Assembly (NCBI RefSeq): GCF_002006795.1 | Contig: NZ_MVDN01000002.1 | Coordinates: 161,003 to 221,265, forward strand | Direction: 5' to 3' | DNA from: Wohlfahrtiimonas populi | GTDB taxonomy: Bacteria; Pseudomonadota; Gammaproteobacteria; Cardiobacteriales; Wohlfahrtiimonadaceae | Length of the DNA: 60,263 bases | Shown here: positions 34,912 to 44,167 of the stretch, piece after piece | Layout of the letters: each line of letters begins with the position of its first letter | Position numbering within the stretch: position 1 is the first letter of the stretch | Notes under the pieces: generated by a model | Databases searched by the model: none | What the model saw: the letters and a program-made list of their open reading frames with translations, nothing else | What the model was told of the DNA's origin: nothing | Position numbers and translations under genes: made by a program

Positions 34912-36288
34912 ATGTCTAATATTTGGACACCCGATAGTTGGAGAAAATTCCCAGCGGCACAAATGCCAAATTACCCTGATGCTGCAAAATTAAAAGAAGT
35001 GGAAGATCGCTTACATCAAGCGCCACCTTTAGTATTTGCAGGTGAGGCTCGCACACTCAAACAATCTCTCGCAGAAGCAGCTTATGGTCGCGCGTTTTTG
35101 TTACAAGGTGGCGATTGCGCGGAAAGTTTCTCAGAGTTTAACGCAACTAATATCAGAGATAGCTTTCGTGTATTGTTACAAATGGCTGTGGTTTTAACAT
35201 TTGCAGCAAGTAGTCCAGTGATTAAAGTTGGCCGTATGGCGGGTCAATTTGCAAAGCCTCGCTCAGAAGATTTAGAAACAATCAATGGCATCACTTTACC
35301 AAGCTACCGTGGTGATATCGTTAATGGTATCGATTTTACAGCTGAAGCACGCATTCCTGATCCTGAGCGTTTATGGAAAGCTTATGGCCAATCAGGTTTA
35401 ACGTTGAACTTAATTCGTGCATTTGCATCGGGTGGTTATGCTGACTTGCATCGTGTGCAAGGTTGGACAATGGATTTCTTAGATTCATCACCACAAGCTG
35501 CAAAATATGCTGATTTAGCCAACCGCATTCAAGATGCATTGAACTTCATGACAGCGTGTGGCATTCGCCCTGATTCTGTTCGTGCATTGAAAGAAGTGGA
35601 TTTCTATACTTCTCATGAAATGTTACTATTGGGCTATGAAGAAGCTATGACGCGCGTGGATTCCACAACAGGCGATTGGTACGATACTTCTGCTCACTTT
35701 ATCTGGATTGGGGAAAGAACTCGCCAATTAGATGGTGCACACATTGAATTTGCTCGTGGTATTTCCAACCCAATTGGCGTAAAAGTTAGCCAAAAAATGT
35801 CTGGTGATGAATTGATTCGTTTAATCGATGCATTGAACCCTAACAATGAAGCGGGTCGATTAACATTGATCACGCGTATGGGTGACAAGAACTTATTGGA
35901 ATACTTACCTGCGCTGCTTCGCCGCGTTAAAGAAGAAGGTCGCAATGTTGTATGGATTTGTGATGCGATGCATGGCAATACCATTAAAACAGAAAATGGC
36001 TATAAAACTCGCCCATTTGATCGTATTTTGGCTGAAGTTACAGCATTCTTTGACGCACATAATGCTGAAAAAACACATGCTGGCGGTGTTCACTTTGAAA
36101 TGACTGGTAAAGATGTCACTGAATGCACAGGCGGCTCACAAAACATCACGGATGAAGATTTATCTAGCCGTTATCACACACATTGTGATCCTCGTTTAAA
36201 TGCTGCACAAAGTCTTGAATTAGCGTTCTTGACAGCAGAAAAACTGAACGAACATAAGAAAATCATGGCTGATTATTCTACAAAATAA
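34912..36288 (+). CDS. Class II (plant-type) DAHP synthase
   Basis: The enzyme joins phosphoenolpyruvate and erythrose 4-phosphate in the first shikimate step. The 458-residue length and motifs are those of the class II type: [40 protein letters not shown] (here [10 protein letters not shown]) and [18 protein letters not shown]. There is no relation to the class I AroF/G/H enzymes of enterobacteria. It is monocistronic, between two terminators. Feedback behaviour cannot be told from the sequence. Confidence 0.95.
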   Translation: MSNIWTPDSWRKFPAAQMPNYPDAAKLKEVEDRLHQAPPLVFAGEARTLKQSLAEAAYGRAFLLQGGDCAESFSEFNATNIRDSFRVLLQMAVVLTFAASSPVIKVGRMAGQFAKPRSEDLETINGITLPSYRGDIVNGIDFTAEARIPDPERLWKAYGQSGLTLNLIRAFASGGYADLHRVQGWTMDFLDSSPQAAKYADLANRIQDALNFMTACGIRPDSVRALKEVDFYTSHEMLLLGYEEAMTRVDSTTGDWYDTSAHFIWIGERTRQLDGAHIEFARGISNPIGVKVSQKMSGDELIRLIDALNPNNEAGRLTLITRMGDKNLLEYLPALLRRVKEEGRNVVWICDAMHGNTIKTENGYKTRPFDRILAEVTAFFDAHNAEKTHAGGVHFEMTGKDVTECTGGSQNITDEDLSSRYHTHCDPRLNAAQSLELAFLTAEKLNEHKKIMADYSTK

Positions 36289-36307
36289 TCTGTTCTTTTT
36301 AGTTTTT

Positions 36308-36335
36308 AAATGGGCATGCTAGAATATGCCCATTT
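36308..36335 (+). terminator. Terminator-like hairpin between DAHP synthase and accA
   Basis: The 10-bp stem AAATGGGCAT/ATGCCCATTT has an eight-base loop, 19 bases after the DAHP synthase stop. The T-run is short. The loop contains TAGAAT, a possible -10 element for accA, so the same sequence may serve both ends. Confidence 0.65.
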
Positions 36336-36357
36336 CGTCAACTCTAGGAGCTGAGTT

Positions 36358-37314
36358 TTGAACCCTAATTTTTTAAGTTTTGAAGCACCAATATTAGAAC
36401 TAGATGCTAAAATCGAAGCATTAGAAAGCGCAGCATCACAAGCAGGTGCAGACGTTACTCAAGCGTTATCTCAATTGCAGAAACAAAGAAAAAGTGAAAT
36501 TAAATCTATTTTCTCTAAGTTGACGCCATCACAGATTTCACAAGTATCACGTCATCCTTTGCGTCCTTATACATTTGATTACATCAAATATTTAGCATCA
36601 GATTTCCAAGAATTACATGGTGATCGTGCTTATGCAGATGATAAATCAATCGTTGGTGGTTTAGCTCGTATTGATGGTCGTCCTGTAATGATTATTGGCC
36701 ATCAACAAGGCCGTGATACTAAAGAAAAAATTGCACGTAACTTTGGTATGCCACGCCCTGAAGGTTATCGTAAAGCATTGCGCTTAATGAAATTAGCAGA
36801 ACGTTTCAATGTGCCAATCGTAACTTTTGTTGATACTCCAGGTGCTTACCCAGGTATCGGTGCTGAAGAGCGTGGACAAAGTGAAGCAATCGCTCGTAAC
36901 TTATTAGAAATGAGCAAATTAAAAGTACCTACAATTTGCACAATCATTGGTCAAGGTGGTTCTGGTGGTGCATTAGCAATCGCTGTAGGCGATCGTGTAA
37001 TGATGCTTCAATACTCAACATACTCTGTAATTTCACCAGAAGGTTGCGCATCTATTCTTTGGAAAAGTGCTGAAAAATCTATGGAAGCAGCCAATGCAAT
37101 GGGTATCACAGCAGATCGTTTATCTGAATTAGAATTGATCGATCAGATCATTCCTGAACCAGAAGGCGGTGCTCATAGAGATCACGAAGCTGTTGCTTTA
37201 TCCATTAAAGCTCAGATCGTTAAATACTTAGATGAGTTAGAACTATTACCAGTGGATCAACGTTTAGAACAACGTTATGATCGCATTATGAAATTTGGAC
37301 GTTTTAAAGGTTAA
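36358..37314 (+). CDS. accA: Acetyl-CoA carboxylase carboxyltransferase, alpha subunit
   Basis: AccA with AccD moves the carboxyl group from biotin to acetyl-CoA, giving malonyl-CoA for fatty acid synthesis. Start is a TTG with AGGAG eight bases ahead, which gives the usual 318 residues. Motifs: [27 protein letters not shown]-like [35 protein letters not shown], and [18 protein letters not shown]. It heads a tight run with the DUF815 ATPase and amino-sugar genes. Confidence 0.97.
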   Translation: MNPNFLSFEAPILELDAKIEALESAASQAGADVTQALSQLQKQRKSEIKSIFSKLTPSQISQVSRHPLRPYTFDYIKYLASDFQELHGDRAYADDKSIVGGLARIDGRPVMIIGHQQGRDTKEKIARNFGMPRPEGYRKALRLMKLAERFNVPIVTFVDTPGAYPGIGAEERGQSEAIARNLLEMSKLKVPTICTIIGQGGSGGALAIAVGDRVMMLQYSTYSVISPEGCASILWKSAEKSMEAANAMGITADRLSELELIDQIIPEPEGGAHRDHEAVALSIKAQIVKYLDELELLPVDQRLEQRYDRIMKFGRFKG

Positions 37315-37321
37315 TTCCTTT

Positions 37322-38212
37322 ATGAAAGACAATTCTATGCTAGCTGAGCGACTTTTGTCGCTCATTGAGCGCATTGAGCCGCTTATCCCTCAAACAGCAT
37401 CTGCTGTTGATTTTGAAGCGTATTCAGCATTTCGTTGGATGCCTGATCAAAAATGGCACCCTGCTCATCTTATCCCTATTCAACAGTTTGCGGCAGTTTG
37501 GTTCACTGAACTCATTGGCGTTGATGAAAAAATCGCTACCCTCCGACAAAATACGGAGCAATTTTTACATCAATTACCTGCAAATAACGTTTTATTAACG
37601 GGATCACGAGGCACAGGAAAATCATCTTTAATTAAAGCAACGCTCACGGAGTTTGCTAAAGATGGCCTCAAAATGGTGGAGATTGATCGTGATGCCCTCA
37701 CAGATCTCAACCAGCTCATTTCTCTTTTAAGCCAAGCGCCTTATCAATTCATCATTTTCTGTGATGATCTCTCGTTCGAATCAGACGATTCTTCTTACAA
37801 ATCCCTTAAAGCTCTATTAGATGGTTCCTTAATGAATCCACCTGATAATATTCTCTTTTATGCAACATCTAATCGCCGTCATTTATTACCTGAATATATG
37901 AGTGATAATCAAAATGCTAAGATGGATGGAAAAGGCGAAATTCATTTAGGTGAAGCGATTGAAGAAAAAATCTCACTGTCCGAACGCTTTGGTATTTGGC
38001 TAACATTTTATAGCTTCTCTCAGAAAGAGTATTTGGATGTCATTCAAAATTGGATTGCAATCTTAGACTCAACTATAGAGTTCACTCAAGAAATTGAACA
38101 GGAAGCCTTACAATTTGCATTATTACGTGGCTCTAGAAGTGGACGTGTTGCTATGCAATTTGCCAAAAGCTGTGTTGGCGCCCACCAATTAAAAAATTTA
38201 AACAAGGAATAA
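37322..38212 (+). CDS. DUF815 AAA-type ATPase
   Basis: I place the start at 37322 (MKDNSMLAERL), just after accA; an in-frame start at 37295 lies inside accA. The 296-residue protein is a DUF815 P-loop ATPase: Walker A GSRGTGKSS in the middle, Walker B IIFCDDLSFE, a sensor-like YATSNRRHLLPE, and the substrate loop AIEEKISLSERFGIWLTF. The function of the family is unknown. It is followed by the SIS gene after three bases, so it belongs to the accA/nag operon. Confidence 0.92.
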   Translation: MKDNSMLAERLLSLIERIEPLIPQTASAVDFEAYSAFRWMPDQKWHPAHLIPIQQFAAVWFTELIGVDEKIATLRQNTEQFLHQLPANNVLLTGSRGTGKSSLIKATLTEFAKDGLKMVEIDRDALTDLNQLISLLSQAPYQFIIFCDDLSFESDDSSYKSLKALLDGSLMNPPDNILFYATSNRRHLLPEYMSDNQNAKMDGKGEIHLGEAIEEKISLSERFGIWLTFYSFSQKEYLDVIQNWIAILDSTIEFTQEIEQEALQFALLRGSRSGRVAMQFAKSCVGAHQLKNLNKE

Positions 38213-38215
38213 ACT

Positions 38216-39235
38216 ATGTCAACTTATATGGCAAAAGAAATCAAAGAGATCCCAGAGGTCATTGCCAAACAAGGAGAAAGTAATGCTCCTATGTTGATTA
38301 AACTTGCAGAATTTTTACGTAAATCCCCACCAACTGGCGTTACATTATTAGGTCGTGGTAGTTCTAAAAATGCTTGTTATTATGCAAAATATATTTTTGA
38401 AACAGCATTAAATATCCCTGTTTCTATGGCTTCACCCTCTATTGCATCTGTTTATGATCGCACTTTAAATTTTGAGAACCAATTATTGTTTGTGTGTTCA
38501 CAATCTGGTGCAAGCCCTGATTTAATCAAATATACAGAGAATGCCAAAGCAGGTGGTGCAACAATCATTGCTTTAGTGAATGATGAAACTTCGCCCATTG
38601 CTAAATTAGCTGATTTCTTATTTGGCTTAAAAGCAGGCAAAGAGCACAGCGTTGCAGCTACTAAGTCATACATTGCAACGTTATATGCATTCGCATCCAT
38701 CTATGCAATGTTCTGTGGCAAAAACGATCTAGCAGATGAACTGTATCACTTACCAGAAGTTATGGATCAAGTAGTCAATTCCACTTGGGATGAATTTGCA
38801 GAGGCAATGCTGACCACTGATAACCTATTCTGCCTAGGTCGTAGTTATAACTACAGCACAGCACGTGAAATCTCATTAAAATTCAATGAAACTTGCCAAG
38901 TATTTGCGAAAGATTATTCTGCATCAGAATTCTTCCATGGTCCATTGGCTTTGATTGAGCGTGGTATTCCTATTCTGCATTTCTTGATGAATGATGAAAC
39001 TCACAAAGTATCATTGGAAACTAATGAAAAGCTCATTGATTTAGGTGCTAATGTTTACACAGTAGACAGTAAAGCATTTGATGAAAAAACACTTATTGTA
39101 CCAACATCATCCCCTATCATTCAGCCTTTAATCCAAACAACAGTGATGTATAGCATCATTGAACAAATTTCTATCAAAAAAGGCTTGAACCCTGATACGC
39201 CACCATTTTTAAACAAAGTGACTAAAACCGTTTAA
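38216..39235 (+). CDS. SIS-domain glucosamine-6-phosphate deaminase (NagB-II type)
   Basis: The 339-residue protein has two SIS domains: LLGRGSSKNACYYAKY and CSQSGASPDLIKY in the first, LGRSYNYSTAREISLKFNET and FFHGPLALIE in the second. There is no glutaminase domain, so it is not GlmS. Together with nagA, two bases downstream, this fits NagB-II, which converts glucosamine 6-phosphate to fructose 6-phosphate and ammonia. It would act on GlcNAc from outside or from recycled wall. Confidence 0.88.
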   Translation: MSTYMAKEIKEIPEVIAKQGESNAPMLIKLAEFLRKSPPTGVTLLGRGSSKNACYYAKYIFETALNIPVSMASPSIASVYDRTLNFENQLLFVCSQSGASPDLIKYTENAKAGGATIIALVNDETSPIAKLADFLFGLKAGKEHSVAATKSYIATLYAFASIYAMFCGKNDLADELYHLPEVMDQVVNSTWDEFAEAMLTTDNLFCLGRSYNYSTAREISLKFNETCQVFAKDYSASEFFHGPLALIERGIPILHFLMNDETHKVSLETNEKLIDLGANVYTVDSKAFDEKTLIVPTSSPIIQPLIQTTVMYSIIEQISIKKGLNPDTPPFLNKVTKTV

Positions 39236-39237
39236 TC

Positions 39238-40338
39238 ATGAAATCTATCTATGCACCAGGCATTTATGATGGTGAACAATACCATCATAATGCTTGGTTA
39301 AATATCCAAGACAATACTGTTCTCAGCGTCACTGATGCTGCACTTTTTTCTGATCAATTAATTTATGAATCTGGCACATTAGTGCCTGGCTTTATTGATC
39401 TACAAGTGAATGGTGGCGGTGGAATTTTATTGAATAATGATCCAACAGTACAAGGATTAAAAACCATTATTCAAGTGCATAGATCGCTGGGCACTCATGA
39501 ATTACTGGCAACATTAATTACAAGTGACGATGCAACCATTCATCAAACCTTGGATTCCGTTGAAACTGCAATTGAGCAAAATATGCAAGGCTTATTGGGT
39601 ATTCACTTAGAAGGCCCAATGATTAATAGCCTAAAACGTGGCATTCACTTTGATAAAGATATCCATGTTTTAAATGATCAATTACTGAAAAATATTCAAT
39701 CTCGCAACTTAGGCAAAGTTCTCGTAACATTAGCGCCTGAAACTGTAGATCCTCATATCATTACTGAGCTCAAAGATACTGGTATTATTGTATTTGCTGG
39801 CCATAGTAATGCGACCGCTGAAGAAGCACAAAAAGGCTTACAAGCTGGCATTTCTGGCTTCACGCATATGTTTAATGCAATGCCAGCCATGTTATCTAGA
39901 GAGCCATCCATTTTAGGTATTGCAATTTCTGATCGAAATAGTTGGGGAACGATTATTCACGATGGCATTCATGTGGATCCTATTATGGTGAAAATTGCCA
40001 TTGAAGCAAAACACATTAACAATATTATTCTCGTGACCGATGCAATGGCAACTTTAGGCAGCGATATTGACTCATTTGAATTCAATGGCCATACAATCTA
40101 TAAAGAAAATAATAAACTTGTGAATCATGAAAGGAAATTAGCAGGCGCGCACGTAGATTTATTCACAAGCCTTAATAACACAATGAATATTGGCTATTCT
40201 TTTGAGCAATCATTGCAGATGATTACACAAAACCCTGCTAAAGCACTTAATCTATATCCAACTGTTGGTTCACTAAAAAATGGCGCAAAAGCTAATATAA
40301 ATTGGATAAATGGTGCTATTATTAAACCTGTCGTATAA
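39238..40338 (+). CDS. nagA: N-acetylglucosamine-6-phosphate deacetylase
   Basis: The 366-residue amidohydrolase removes acetate from GlcNAc-6-P. Motifs: VPGFIDLQVNGGGG, the metal-ligand glutamate in GIHLEGPMI, the histidines in FAGHSNATAEEAQ and GFTHMFNAMPAM, HDGIHVDP, and the catalytic Asp in LVTDAMATLG. It lies between the SIS deaminase and an AEC transporter. Together they route amino sugars to fructose 6-phosphate. Confidence 0.95.
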   Translation: MKSIYAPGIYDGEQYHHNAWLNIQDNTVLSVTDAALFSDQLIYESGTLVPGFIDLQVNGGGGILLNNDPTVQGLKTIIQVHRSLGTHELLATLITSDDATIHQTLDSVETAIEQNMQGLLGIHLEGPMINSLKRGIHFDKDIHVLNDQLLKNIQSRNLGKVLVTLAPETVDPHIITELKDTGIIVFAGHSNATAEEAQKGLQAGISGFTHMFNAMPAMLSREPSILGIAISDRNSWGTIIHDGIHVDPIMVKIAIEAKHINNIILVTDAMATLGSDIDSFEFNGHTIYKENNKLVNHERKLAGAHVDLFTSLNNTMNIGYSFEQSLQMITQNPAKALNLYPTVGSLKNGAKANINWINGAIIKPVV

Positions 40339-40357
40339 CTTTTGGTAGCAAATCATC

Positions 40358-41275
40358 ATGAGCGGTTTAATTTTTATCTTTGTCTGTATTACAGTTGGTA
40401 AAATTCTTTCCAGATTAACTAATCCTCAGGAACTGATTCGCTCACTCAATTTATTGGTTGTCAGAGTTGCGCTACCTGCGCTTATTCTAGATAAAATCCA
40501 TACAATTAATTTAGCTGGTGATGCATTTTTCCCAATTGCAACGCCATGGATTGGATTTATTGTCGCAGTTGCTAGTATCTATTTTATTAAGTTATTCGTG
40601 CCAATGTCTAAAATTACAACAGGTTGTTTGATCTTGTTGTGTGGTACAAGCAATACATCCTTTGTTGGTTTCCCTTTGGTTCATGCATTATTAGGTGAAG
40701 AAGCTTTAAATACAGCAATCATCGTAGATCAATCCAACCTTATCGTGCTATTCACACTTGGTATTCTAGTTGCTAACTTGTATTCAGGCAAAAGCGTTGA
40801 TGTGAAGCAAATGCTGATACGAATCCTAGTTTATCCTCCAGTGGTTGCACTAATTTTAGGTATATTGCTTCGCCCATTTGCTTACCCTGAAGCAGTACAA
40901 TATACATTATCAACTTTTGGTTCACTACTAACACCATTAACAATGTTATCGATTGGCTGTAGCTTAAGCTTACCTCGTGATAAGAGTATGATTAAGTTTA
41001 TTTCTATTGGCTTAACTATCAAATTAATTTTAATGCCATTAGTGATCTCCTTGTTGGCAATGTTTGTTTTCACTACTTTGACACCATTGACTGCTGCAGT
41101 ATCTATCATGCAAGTAGGTATGGCACCAATGGTTATGGCGGTGATCATTGCTGCTGATAAAAATCTTAATCCTGAGCTGGCCAATTTCTTAACAAGTATC
41201 GGGATTCCCATCTCATTTATCACAGCAGTTCTTTGGAATATTCTGTTACCCTTTGCACAAGCAACTGCACATTAA
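40358..41275 (+). CDS. AEC-family transporter (auxin efflux carrier type)
   Basis: The 305-residue membrane protein has about ten helices in two bundles, with the AEC signature FVGFPLVHALLGEEAL and the C-terminal AVSIMQVGMAPMVMAVIIA. AEC permeases move small organic anions such as malate or malonate by proton coupling. The substrate is unknown; it follows nagA by 19 bases, which may mean export or import linked to amino-sugar use. No nag PTS was seen nearby. Confidence 0.88.
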   Translation: MSGLIFIFVCITVGKILSRLTNPQELIRSLNLLVVRVALPALILDKIHTINLAGDAFFPIATPWIGFIVAVASIYFIKLFVPMSKITTGCLILLCGTSNTSFVGFPLVHALLGEEALNTAIIVDQSNLIVLFTLGILVANLYSGKSVDVKQMLIRILVYPPVVALILGILLRPFAYPEAVQYTLSTFGSLLTPLTMLSIGCSLSLPRDKSMIKFISIGLTIKLILMPLVISLLAMFVFTTLTPLTAAVSIMQVGMAPMVMAVIIAADKNLNPELANFLTSIGIPISFITAVLWNILLPFAQATAH

Positions 41276-41296
41276 ATCATAACCCATTGAGATATT

Positions 41297-41305
41297 TGCT
41301 ATAAT
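41297..41305 (+). promoter_or_regulatory. Extended -10 promoter of dprA
   Basis: TGCTATAAT is a perfect -10 with the extended TGn motif, 40 bases ahead of the dprA start. No clear -35 lies 17 bases upstream. It implies a separate transcript for dprA and the znuA-like gene. Confidence 0.55.
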
Positions 41306-41344
41306 TTCAGTTCGATTCATCTGTCTGAAAGTGGTTATCTAAGT

Positions 41345-42475
41345 ATGTTGATTGACTGGCTCACGCTCTATTACACAAAAAATATTGGCTCTAAACGATT
41401 AATGCAATTGGTTGCACATTTTGATTCTGCAACGAATGCTGTTAACGCCTCTAATGCTGAATGGCGTAAAGCTGGCATGACAGATACAGTCATTGCATCA
41501 CGTGAAGATATTGCGAGAAAAAAAGCAGAAGCTGCGATTAATTGGATGGAAAGTAGTGATCAGCATCACATCATTGTTGTCACTGATGATTTATATCCTG
41601 AATTATTGCGCGTATCAGATGATCCGCCTGCCCTTTTATTTTTAAAAGGTGATCCTTCAATTCTATCTCGCCCACAATTGGGCATCGTTGGTACGCGCCA
41701 TCCAACCAAAGAAGGTGAACAAAATGCTTACCACTTCGCTAAAGAATTAGGTGATTATGGTTTTGTGATCACAAGCGGATTGGCAATGGGCATTGATAAA
41801 TCAGCTCATGAAGGCACGTTAATCAGCCAATCTCCAACAATTGCAGTTTTAGGCACAGGATTGAATGAAATTTACCCTAAGAATCACGTGCAATTGGCTG
41901 ATAAAATCGTCGCGCAAGGTGGCTGCTTAGTGAGTGAATTCCCATTACATACACCAGCCATTCCTAATAATTTTCCTAAAAGAAACCGCATCATTGCTGG
42001 TCTATCCTTAGGTGTTTTGGTTGTGGAAGCTGCTGACAAATCAGGCTCGCTTATTACCGCACGCTTAGCCAATGAATCTAGCCGAGAAGTATTTGCAATC
42101 CCTAGCTCTATTCACAATCCACAATCTAAAGGTTGCCACAAGCTTATTCGTGAAGGCGCTAAATTAGTGGAATCCACTTTTGATATTTTCTCTGAACTAA
42201 AACATTGGTTACCGAATGAGAATCAAGCAGCCATTCAACATCCCTTACCTTCTTCTAAACAATCCATCACAATGATTGCCGTTGATCCACCTGAAGATCC
42301 TTTAGAAAAACAGATTTTTGATCAATTAACACAGCCATTATCCATCGATGATATTGTCACACAAACTGATTTAGAAGCACATATTGTGATGCAGGCAATT
42401 TCCATGATGGAAATTGAAGGTTATATCATTCGCCAAGATGGCCAATATTTCATACAAAACCACCAATCTTCTTAA
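41345..42475 (+). CDS. dprA: DNA-processing protein DprA/Smf
   Basis: The protein loads RecA on incoming single-stranded DNA during natural transformation. The 376 residues show an N-terminal SAM-like helical part, the Rossmann core (about 100-290: LGIVGTRHPTKEGE, ITSGLAMGIDKSAHEGTL, AVLGTGLNEIYPKNH, FPKRNRIIAGLS) and a C-terminal winged helix (about 310-370). It suggests competence, together with pilin relatives elsewhere. It starts after its own promoter and is followed by a zinc-binding protein gene. Confidence 0.95.
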   Translation: MLIDWLTLYYTKNIGSKRLMQLVAHFDSATNAVNASNAEWRKAGMTDTVIASREDIARKKAEAAINWMESSDQHHIIVVTDDLYPELLRVSDDPPALLFLKGDPSILSRPQLGIVGTRHPTKEGEQNAYHFAKELGDYGFVITSGLAMGIDKSAHEGTLISQSPTIAVLGTGLNEIYPKNHVQLADKIVAQGGCLVSEFPLHTPAIPNNFPKRNRIIAGLSLGVLVVEAADKSGSLITARLANESSREVFAIPSSIHNPQSKGCHKLIREGAKLVESTFDIFSELKHWLPNENQAAIQHPLPSSKQSITMIAVDPPEDPLEKQIFDQLTQPLSIDDIVTQTDLEAHIVMQAISMMEIEGYIIRQDGQYFIQNHQSS

Positions 42476-42496
42476 ATTTCACACAAGGAATTCTGC

Positions 42497-43432
42497 ATGA
42501 AAAAGCTTTTACTCTCCTTTGTTATCGCATCTAGCTTAGCAGCGTCTGCATTAGCTGAATTGAATGTTGTGACATCATTTTCCATACTAGAAGATATTGC
42601 GCACAACATTGGCAAAGATAAAGTTAAAATCACATCTATGGTGAAGCGCAACCAGGATCCCCATGGTTATGATCCATCATTCTCTGATATCCAAAATTTG
42701 TACAAAGCCGACTTATTAATTGTGAATGGGCTAAATTTTGAAAACTGGCTCAATCGTGCTACTCAACAAGCCAATTTCAAAGGCGAAATTATCACTGTCA
42801 GCAAAGGTGTAAATGTTATTCATTTGGAAGATGATCATGACCATAATCACGATGAAGAAAACCACAACGATCACGGACATGATCATGGTGATGTTGATCC
42901 ACACATTTGGCAAAATCCATTGAATGGTATCATCATGGCTGAAAATATTACTCAAGCGTTCATTGCCAAAGATCCTGACAATAAAGCTTTCTACGAGAAG
43001 AATTTTGAGACATATAGCCAGCAGTTACGTGATTTAGATAATAACATCATGGAAAAGTTACAAAACAACCCAAGCCAACCGCTAAAAGGCATTGTATTGC
43101 ACGATAGCTTCAGATATTTCACAGAACGTTATCCTATGCAGTTCTTCCCTATTTTAGATGCTCACAGTATCAGCGAGCCTTCAGTTAAAACATTCGCTGG
43201 CATTAAAACATTGATCAATGATAATCAAATTCCTGTTATTTTTGCGGAATCTATGGAGCAAAACCGTTTCATTACAACGGTTGTGAATGATTATAATATT
43301 GTGAATGGTGGGCAATTAATCTCTGACACAATTTTAGACTTTGGCAAAGCATGTGATTCTTACATTGGCATTCTAGAATGCAATGTTAAAACCATTAACC
43401 AAGCCTTTGAAACTGTACGATCAAATCAATAA
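42497..43432 (+). CDS. Zinc/manganese ABC-transporter substrate-binding protein (ZnuA type)
   Basis: The 311-residue periplasmic protein has a signal peptide (cut after ASALA, residue 20), the cluster A-1/ZnuA fold and a His/Asp-rich loop at about residues 114-138 (HDHNHDEENHNDHGHDHG), the ZnuA hallmark. Metal-site motifs include DPHIWQNP and LHDSFRYFTERY, and FAESMEQ near the end. No ZnuB or ZnuC gene is near; it is tied to dprA by a 21-base gap. It ends overlapping the convergent ogt gene by 12 bases. Confidence 0.9.
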   Translation: MKKLLLSFVIASSLAASALAELNVVTSFSILEDIAHNIGKDKVKITSMVKRNQDPHGYDPSFSDIQNLYKADLLIVNGLNFENWLNRATQQANFKGEIITVSKGVNVIHLEDDHDHNHDEENHNDHGHDHGDVDPHIWQNPLNGIIMAENITQAFIAKDPDNKAFYEKNFETYSQQLRDLDNNIMEKLQNNPSQPLKGIVLHDSFRYFTERYPMQFFPILDAHSISEPSVKTFAGIKTLINDNQIPVIFAESMEQNRFITTVVNDYNIVNGGQLISDTILDFGKACDSYIGILECNVKTINQAFETVRSNQ

Positions 43433-43933
43433 ATCTTGATCACTTTCCAAATTTAATAGATATTGCTTGCGGTGCAAGCCGCCAGCATATCCTGTTAATG
43501 AACCATCACTGCCGATCACACGATGACATGGCACAATAATACCTATCTTGTTCTTACCATTGGCACTAGAAACTGCACGGATCGCTTTTTCATTGCCCAA
43601 TTGAATAGATTCATCTTTATAGCTAATGGTTCGGCCATAAGGAATTGTGAGCAATGCATTCCAAACAGATTGCTGAAACTCTGTGCCAAGCATCAATAAT
43701 TCCATCGTAAACTCTTTACGCTCTTTATTAAAATACTCTGTGAGCTCTTTTCGAGTTTGTGCCAATACCGCTGTTTCCTCAGCTTTTGGCTTTAATTTTG
43801 CAGCTTTGCCAACAGACTCCACAACTTCTGATAAAGCATCATCCACAAACTCTAATGCACACAATTTACCAAATGCATCGCAAGCAACCACTTGCCCAAT
43901 TGGCGTATCAATCAAAGCATAATATAAATTCAT
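43421..43933 (-). CDS. ogt: Methylated-DNA-protein-cysteine methyltransferase
   Basis: The 170-residue protein takes the alkyl group from O6-alkylguanine onto its own cysteine. The active-site PCHRVIGSDGSLTGYAGG carries Cys136, and TEFQQSVWNALLTIPYGRT and the arginine finger NEKAIRAV precede it. The AdaB/Ogt type, with an N-terminal MGMT domain, is fully cytoplasmic. It has its own transcript and meets the znuA-like gene tail to tail. Confidence 0.93.
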   Translation of the reverse strand: MNLYYALIDTPIGQVVACDAFGKLCALEFVDDALSEVVESVGKAAKLKPKAEETAVLAQTRKELTEYFNKERKEFTMELLMLGTEFQQSVWNALLTIPYGRTISYKDESIQLGNEKAIRAVSSANGKNKIGIIVPCHRVIGSDGSLTGYAGGLHRKQYLLNLESDQDLLI

Positions 43934-44066
43934 AGCACAGTGCCTTTATCACAAATTGTTTCGATAATATTAGAGATAAGTGATCATTTAAGCAATCTCG
44001 AAGAATTCACAAAAAATAATTTTATTAATTTTCAATTGGTTAAAATAAATTCAATCTTAAAATATT

Positions 44067-44082
44067 TTTAGATATATCTAAA
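44067..44082. promoter_or_regulatory. Palindromic operator TTTAGATATATCTAAA
   Basis: This 16-bp perfect inverted repeat with core AGATATATCT lies about 90 bases ahead of the PadR regulator start. The same ten-base core recurs at 44135-44144, so the pair looks like an autoregulatory operator. Confidence 0.6.
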
Positions 44083-44133
44083 TATTTTACAACCGAATAA
44101 ATTTATGTTTTAATTGCTCTCAAGATATACATA

Positions 44134-44145
44134 CAGATATATCTG
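44134..44145. promoter_or_regulatory. Second palindromic operator CAGATATATCTG
   Basis: This 12-bp perfect inverted repeat shares the AGATATATCT core with the upstream site; the two centres are 65 bases apart. It ends about 22 bases before the start codon of the PadR regulator and would cover its promoter or leader. Confidence 0.6.
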
Positions 44146-44167
44146 AATAAATTAAAAGGAGATAATT

